This document shows positions 6,974-11,009 of a DNA stretch of 11,009 nt, piece by piece. The translations under genes were made by a program, and so were the position numbers. How positions within the stretch are numbered: the first letter of the stretch is position 1; every line of letters begins with the position of its first letter. The notes under the pieces are model-generated. The model worked only from the letters and a program-made list of their open reading frames with translations, did no database searches and was not told the origin of the DNA. This DNA comes from Clostridiales bacterium (GTDB taxonomy: Bacteria > Bacillota > Clostridia > Tissierellales > Sedimentibacteraceae). The DNA is taken from the NCBI GenBank assembly GCA_003457065.1, contig DMJQ01000131.1, forward strand, positions 23,242 to 34,250. Reading direction: 5' to 3'.

Positions 6974-7002
6974 ATGATATATTAAATCGAACATAAAGTC
7001 AA
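6974..7002 (-). promoter_or_regulatory. Sigma-A promoter for the ileS T-box transcript
   Basis: Minus-strand TTGACT (7002-6997, one mismatch to consensus) is followed after 17 bases by TATCAT (6979-6974, one mismatch). Transcription would start near 6967, just upstream of the T-box stem I, giving a leader of about 320 bases before the ileS ATG. Confidence 0.75.
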
Positions 7003-7050
7003 GGAATAAATTAATCTTTTTACGAAACAATAATAAACATATGTAGTAAT

Positions 7051-7056
7051 TATAAT
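7051..7056 (+). promoter_or_regulatory. Candidate -10 box for the FAD/Rieske oxidoreductase gene
   Basis: TATAAT sits 28 bases before the ATG at 7084, a suitable distance for a short leader. No recognisable -35 box or extended -10 TG accompanies it, so the call rests on the -10 alone in AT-rich DNA. It would be divergent from the ileS promoter, about 50 bases away. Confidence 0.4.
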
Positions 7057-7083
7057 TTATCAATACATAGAAGAGGAGTATAT

Positions 7084-8613
7084 ATGGAATATCCAAAACG
7101 TTCATATTGGCATGAATCTGCCGATAGTAAAATTGAAATTACCAAAGACAGGGAATTATTGAAAGGAAAGAAATTTGATGTTCTCATAATAGGTGCGGGA
7201 CTCACCGGGTTAACAACAGCCTACCTGTTAAAGGACAGCGGTTGCAAAATAGGAATAATAGATGGAACGACTATAGGTTACGGTGTGTCAGGATATACAA
7301 CAGCCAAAATAACCGTACAGCACAGTATTATTTATAGTTATTTAATAGAAAATTTCAGCCTCAAACAGGCGAAACAGTATTTAACGGCTAATGAAGAAGG
7401 TTTAAAACTCATAAAAAAGATTATTGAAGAAAATAACATACAATGTGATTTTAAGGAACAGGACGCATATGTTTACGCTTCGGACGATACTGAATTAAAG
7501 CAGATTAAAAAAGAGCTTATTGCCTATAAAAAACTCGGCATCGACGGATTTTACACAGAAGATGTCCCTATCCCCAACAATGCTTTGGCAGCGATCGGAA
7601 TCAAAAATCAGGGACAGTTCAATCCGTTAAAATATTTGTACAGTCTTTATAACATAGTCGGCAACTCAGAATCCTGCGAAATATACGAAAATGTCAGGGC
7701 ATTGAATATTGTGCCACACAGCAACTATCATATTGTTGAAACAGATGCCGGAGTAATACAAGCCGACAAAGTTGTTGTTGCCTCCCACTATCCTTTTGAC
7801 AACAGTTTCGGCCTTTATTTCCTGAGACTTTATCAGGATAAGTCTTATGTTATTGCGGCCAGGACTAAAGATAAGCCTTTTGATGGAATGTATATAAACA
7901 TTGATGACCCTATTCATTCGATGAGATATCAGTTCTCAGAAAAAGAAAACCTCCTGATTCTTTCAGGCGGTAACCACCGTTCTGGTGAAAAGGAAAATGA
8001 AGAAGATTCCTATGAAGAGTTGGAAAATTTTTTGAATACCTATTTCCAAGGTGCCGAAGTAGTGTCAAAATGGTCCACACAGGATTGCATGACATATGAT
8101 AAGGTTCCGTATATCGGACTTTACTCAAAAAGCGTCAATAACCTGTATGTTGCCACAGGGTTCAAAAAGTGGGGAATGACGCATTCCGCAGCATCGGCAT
8201 TGATTTTAAGGGATAAAATACTAACTATTGATAATGATTTTTCGGAGGTTTTCAAGCCTTCACGCATCACTCCAGATCCGTCCGCAAAGGAATTTTTTTC
8301 ATCTGTCGGTAGCATCGCATCGGCTTTCCTGAAAAGAATTGCTCCAGTACCTGGAGGATTGAGTTCAGTGAAAGCCGGAAAAGGAAAAATCATAAATTAC
8401 AACGGTCAAAAAGTCGGTGTCTATAAAAATGAGAATGACGATTATTTTTGCATCAATCCCGTATGCTCCCATTTAAAGTGCTCTCTTTCCTTTAACGAAG
8501 CGGAAAAAACGTGGGATTGTCCCTGCCACGGCTCAAGATTCGACATAAACGGAAACATACTCGAGGGTCCGGCAGTGAATCCGCTTGACAAAATACACAT
8601 AAAACAACATTAA
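7084..8613 (+). CDS. yhfW: FAD-dependent oxidoreductase with C-terminal Rieske [2Fe-2S] domain (YhfW type)
   Basis: A two-domain redox protein of 509 residues with unknown substrate. Residues 32-60 form the dinucleotide-binding fold of the DAO (glycine/D-amino-acid oxidase-like) family: FDVLIIGAGLTG, with GxGxxG at 37-42 and an acidic strand end at Asp60. The segment GYGVSGYTTAKITVQH (65-80) follows, as in other members with this architecture. YVATGFKKWGMTHSAASA at 355-372 is the C-terminal FAD-contacting motif. The last 80 residues are a Rieske domain with box I C461-S-H463-L-K-C466 and box II C479-P-C481-H482-G-S. Cys461, His463, Cys479 and His482 are the cluster ligands. Cys466 and Cys481 match the disulfide pair of cytochrome bc1-type Rieske proteins. 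There is no signal peptide or membrane segment, so it is cytoplasmic. The start has AGAGGAG five bases upstream. The gene is monocistronic, divergent from ileS, and ends 2 bases from the convergent methyltransferase gene with no visible terminator. The resemblance to Bacillus YhfW is from memory. Confidence 0.9.
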   Translation: MEYPKRSYWHESADSKIEITKDRELLKGKKFDVLIIGAGLTGLTTAYLLKDSGCKIGIIDGTTIGYGVSGYTTAKITVQHSIIYSYLIENFSLKQAKQYLTANEEGLKLIKKIIEENNIQCDFKEQDAYVYASDDTELKQIKKELIAYKKLGIDGFYTEDVPIPNNALAAIGIKNQGQFNPLKYLYSLYNIVGNSESCEIYENVRALNIVPHSNYHIVETDAGVIQADKVVVASHYPFDNSFGLYFLRLYQDKSYVIAARTKDKPFDGMYINIDDPIHSMRYQFSEKENLLILSGGNHRSGEKENEEDSYEELENFLNTYFQGAEVVSKWSTQDCMTYDKVPYIGLYSKSVNNLYVATGFKKWGMTHSAASALILRDKILTIDNDFSEVFKPSRITPDPSAKEFFSSVGSIASAFLKRIAPVPGGLSSVKAGKGKIINYNGQKVGVYKNENDDYFCINPVCSHLKCSLSFNEAEKTWDCPCHGSRFDINGNILEGPAVNPLDKIHIKQH

Positions 8614-8615
8614 TC

Positions 8616-9359
8616 TCATTTTTCAATCCCATATATTTTATACACATCCTCAGTGTAGCTGCCTTGGTCATCGTAAATATACAGCGGCGGGTCGAACTTC
8701 AGCTCTGGATTTCCGTTTTTTGAAGCACGAATCAATATCATGTTTGGCTTAGCCGCCGCCCTTGGATGGACAAAGCGTATCTGCTTCGGCTCCAGCCTGT
8801 ACTTTCTCAACAAACACATTATATCCGCTAGCCTGTCGGGACGATGCACCATATAAAACCTGCCATATTGTTTTAAAAGAGACGCAGCAGTGCTAATTAC
8901 ATCCTCAAGTGAACATTTGATTTCATGTCTTGATATTGCTTTCTTGTCCGAAGGATTTATAATTCCACTGTTGTTCAGCTTGTATGGCGGATTTGAAATA
9001 ACCGCATCAAAAGAATTGAGCTCCAGATAATTCAGGGCATCCTTCAAATCTATGTTGAGTATTTCTATTTTATCCTGCAAGTCGTTAAGGGCAACACTGC
9101 GTTTAGCCATTTCAGCCACTTCTTCCTGTATCTCCAGTGCGTATGCCTTTGAATAATTTTTTTTGCCGCTTAAAAGTATGGGGATTATTCCCGTGCCCGT
9201 TCCCAGGTCGGCTATTATTGAATTGTTTCTGATGTCGCAGTAATTGGTCAGCAGGACAGCATCCATGCCGAAACAGAACCATTGTTTGTTCTGTATAATC
9301 CTCAATCCGTTGCACTGCAAATCCTCAATTTTTTCGTTTTCTTTCAATTCTGTTTTCAT
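8616..9359 (-). CDS. trmN6: TrmN6/YabB-type tRNA1(Val) adenine-37 N6-methyltransferase
   Basis: SAM-dependent methyltransferase of the YfiC/YabB family; the E. coli member methylates N6 of A37 in tRNA-Val. With the start chosen here it has 247 residues, normal for the family. The N-terminus holds the family segment IIQNKQWFCFGMDAVLL (about 22-38). SAM motif I is DLGTGTGIIPILL (51-63), and the acidic loop ALEIQ (74-78) would bind the ribose. NPPY at 123-126 is the catalytic motif of N6-adenine methyltransferases. I chose ATG 9359 because GTGAGG lies five to six bases upstream. A GTG at 9383 would add eight residues and overlap the ABC gene by 17 bases, but without a good ribosome binding site. 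It follows the ABC ATPase gene by 7 bases, so it is probably last in that operon, although the functions are unrelated. Target tRNA in this host is inferred only from the family. Confidence 0.88.
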   Translation of the reverse strand: MKTELKENEKIEDLQCNGLRIIQNKQWFCFGMDAVLLTNYCDIRNNSIIADLGTGTGIIPILLSGKKNYSKAYALEIQEEVAEMAKRSVALNDLQDKIEILNIDLKDALNYLELNSFDAVISNPPYKLNNSGIINPSDKKAISRHEIKCSLEDVISTAASLLKQYGRFYMVHRPDRLADIMCLLRKYRLEPKQIRFVHPRAAAKPNMILIRASKNGNPELKFDPPLYIYDDQGSYTEDVYKIYGIEK

Positions 9360-9366
9360 TACAACC

Positions 9367-10170
9367 TCACTTGACAAACGCACTGCTTATGAGTTTCTTT
9401 GTGTAAGTTTCCTTGGGGTGAAGAAGCACTTCTTTTGCAGCTCCTTCTTCCACCACATTGCCCTTGCTTATGACCATTATTGTGTCCGACATGTAGTTCA
9501 CCACACCGATGTCATGGGATATAAATATGTACGAAATATCAAGCTCCCTCTGCAGCTCTTTTAAAAGATTAAGTATCTGCGCCTGAATCGAAACATCAAG
9601 AGCCGAAACAGGTTCATCGCATATTATAACCTTAGGATTGACCACCAGCGCCCTTGCAATTGCAGCCCTTTGACACTGACCACCGCTTATTTCGGAAGGA
9701 TATTTATTTTTAATGTTATCGTCAAGCCCCACTTTTTCAAGGATTTCAGAAACAAGCCTGCCTGCCTCATCTTTATTATTGACGACCTTCAATGTCAGCA
9801 AGGGAAATGAAATGTTGTCTCCTATGGTATAGTTAGGGTCCATTGAGCCTTTCGGATCCTGGAATATGAACTGCACATTCCGTCTGTACTCTTCATATTC
9901 GTCCCTTGACATTTCAGTTGTATTTTTTCCGCAATAAAAAATGCTGCCGAATGTAGCCTTCAGAAGGCCGCCGGCAATTTCTCCCATTGTGGATTTACCG
10001 CTTCCCGATTCGCCAACAATGCCCAGAGTCATTCCTTCTTTTGCCTCAAAGCTGGCATTTTTCACAGCAACGACTTTCTCCTGAACCTTTCCGGTTAAAA
10101 AGTGTTTCTTAACGACATATTCTTTTCTTATATTTTTAACTGCAATAACAGTTTTAATTTCATTATCCAT
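9367..10170 (-). CDS. Oligopeptide/nickel-type ABC transporter ATP-binding protein (second ATPase, DppF/OppF/NikE-like)
   Basis: Cytoplasmic ATPase subunit of a peptide- or nickel-type importer, working as a heterodimer with the ATPase encoded just upstream. Using the ATG at 10170 it has 267 residues: Walker A GESGSGKST at 53-61, Q-loop in IFQDPKGSMDP (Gln104), signature SGGQ at 162-165, Walker B VIICDEP at 181-187, D-loop SALD, and switch His219 in ISHD. The insertion between strand 1 and Walker A (KKHFLTGKVQEKVVAV) is typical of the OppF side. The C-terminus is short and lacks the long OppF-type extension, so it is closer to DppF/NikE. The start was chosen because AGAGG lies five bases upstream and the gap to the preceding stop is 8 bases. 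A GTG at 10194 would overlap that gene and has no good site. The substrate is not determinable without the binding protein and permeases. Confidence 0.9.
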   Translation of the reverse strand: MDNEIKTVIAVKNIRKEYVVKKHFLTGKVQEKVVAVKNASFEAKEGMTLGIVGESGSGKSTMGEIAGGLLKATFGSIFYCGKNTTEMSRDEYEEYRRNVQFIFQDPKGSMDPNYTIGDNISFPLLTLKVVNNKDEAGRLVSEILEKVGLDDNIKNKYPSEISGGQCQRAAIARALVVNPKVIICDEPVSALDVSIQAQILNLLKELQRELDISYIFISHDIGVVNYMSDTIMVISKGNVVEEGAAKEVLLHPKETYTKKLISSAFVK

Positions 10171-10178
10171 AATTGCCT

Positions 10179-11009
10179 CTATTTTAAATTGCACCTGTAA
10201 TAATGGCTATTGCTCTCTCTATGTTCTTCCACAGATTCCGCACACACATCCATTGCATATGGGCATCTGTTTATAAACAGGCATCCTGCCGCGTCTCTTC
10301 CCGTTTCCCGCACGTATCCCGGAATTTCCGCCAGCGGTTCGTTCTTTTTAATTTTAAATGACGGTATTATTTTAATCAAAAGCTGTGTGTAAGGATGTTT
10401 CGGATTTTTAAAAACTTCCTCTGCGCGCCCTGATTCCACTATCTGACCCGCATACATGACCGCCAAACTGTTGCTGTAATGCTTTACAAGTCCAAGGTCA
10501 TGTGAAATCAACATTATTGATATGCCCAGCTCCTTGTTGATATCCTTAAACAGCTCCATCACCTGTCTTTGTACAGTGCTGTCCAGAGCGGTAGTCGGTT
10601 CATCGGCAATGAGCAGTTTAGGCTCACACGCAATCGCCATAGCAATCATGACACGTTGTTGTTGACCACCCGAAAGTTGATTTGGATAGGCGTCAATTTT
10701 AGTTTCAGGTGAAGGAATACCTACTTCTTTAAGCAACTCTAGAACGCGTTGCCGAGCCTGTTTACGGCTCAACCCCATATGCAAACACAACACTTCTGCA
10801 ATTTGGTTGCCAACCGTAAAAACAGGATTTAATGATGACATCGGCTCCTGAAAAATCATCGCAATATCTTTGCCACAAATTTTACGCATCTCTGTACGAG
10901 ATAAGCTCAGTAAATCTTTGCCTTCAAATATAATTTTACTTTGCTCATCAATTTTACTCTGACCTACAGGCAGTAACCCCATAGTTGCCAAAGAAGTAAC
11001 CGATTTACC
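10179..11009 (-). CDS. Oligopeptide/nickel-type ABC transporter ATP-binding protein (first ATPase, DppD/OppD-like), partial, possibly chimeric
   Basis: ATPase partner of the gene at 9367-10170. The N-terminus is outside the window; the frame is open to the right edge, where GKSVTSLATMGLLP is the end of the Walker A motif. A TTG at 10991 is only an apparent start. Visible motifs: IFQEPMSSLNP (Q-loop), LSGGQQQR signature, LLIADEPTTALD (Walker B and D-loop), LISHDLG (switch His). The OppD/DppD-type C-terminus carries GCLFINRCPYAMDVC, a Cys-rich motif of this subfamily. Codon use changes sharply inside the gene. In the first 134 visible codons (11009-10608) all 6 Arg are CGN, 11 of 12 Ile are ATT, and no Gly is GGA. 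In the remainder 5 of 7 Arg are AGA/AGG, 6 of 11 Ile are ATA, and 4 of 7 Gly are GGA, like the neighbouring genes. The reading frame stays intact across the change. Confidence 0.9.
   Translation of the reverse strand, partial: GKSVTSLATMGLLPVGQSKIDEQSKIIFEGKDLLSLSRTEMRKICGKDIAMIFQEPMSSLNPVFTVGNQIAEVLCLHMGLSRKQARQRVLELLKEVGIPSPETKIDAYPNQLSGGQQQRVMIAMAIACEPKLLIADEPTTALDSTVQRQVMELFKDINKELGISIMLISHDLGLVKHYSNSLAVMYAGQIVESGRAEEVFKNPKHPYTQLLIKIIPSFKIKKNEPLAEIPGYVRETGRDAAGCLFINRCPYAMDVCAESVEEHRESNSHYYRCNLK

Noticed and set aside
6857..7105. An 82-codon minus-strand frame over the ileS leader
   Set aside because: It coincides with the T-box promoter and stem I, whose conserved RNA structure explains the sequence.
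9359..9383. GTG at 9383 as the methyltransferase start
   Set aside because: The ATG at 9359 has a better-spaced GTGAGG site and avoids overlapping the upstream ABC gene; the extra eight residues are not part of the family core.

Overview
The window is AT-rich DNA with A/T-leaning codon use (many AGA and ATA codons), strong AGGAGG-type ribosome binding sites, canonical TTGACA/TATAAT promoters and a T-box leader. This points to a low-GC Gram-positive anaerobe of the Clostridia. The gene content is ordinary core metabolism: PTS enzyme I, 3-dehydroquinate dehydratase, isoleucyl-tRNA synthetase, a YhfW-type flavin/Rieske oxidoreductase, a tRNA methyltransferase and two peptide/nickel-type ABC ATPases. 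I see no CRISPR array, tRNA or rRNA gene, intact mobile element or phage gene.

Layout: (1) 1-2180, minus strand: ptsI followed by a flavodoxin-fold reductase that runs off the left edge. The two are joined by a TAATG stop/start overlap and driven by a near-perfect promoter at 2260-2289. (2) 2417-3221, plus strand: aroD, divergent from ptsI, with an extended -10 promoter. (3) 3222-3513: a HicB-like remnant and a symmetrical terminator shared by the convergent aroD and ileS. (4) 3514-7002, minus strand: ileS with its promoter and an isoleucine-specific T-box leader (specifier AUC). The ileS frame is broken once, by an in-frame TAA at 5197-5199. (5) 7084-8613, plus strand: the FAD/Rieske oxidoreductase, divergent from ileS. 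(6) 8616-11009, minus strand: two ABC ATPase genes and a TrmN6-like methyltransferase, tightly packed as the end of an operon that enters from the right edge.

Three points deserve a second look. First, ileS keeps full homology on both sides of one nonsense codon, so it is either a fresh mutation or a base-call error. Second, the IleRS HIGH motif reads G-I-H-H, an altered signature linked in the literature to very high mupirocin resistance in some type 2 IleRS enzymes. Third, the rightmost ABC ATPase gene changes codon use abruptly near its Walker B motif (about 10570-10640). The part to the right looks proteobacterial and the part to the left looks clostridial, which suggests recombination or a chimeric contig joined through a conserved sequence. 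I did not find a convincing new multi-gene system here.
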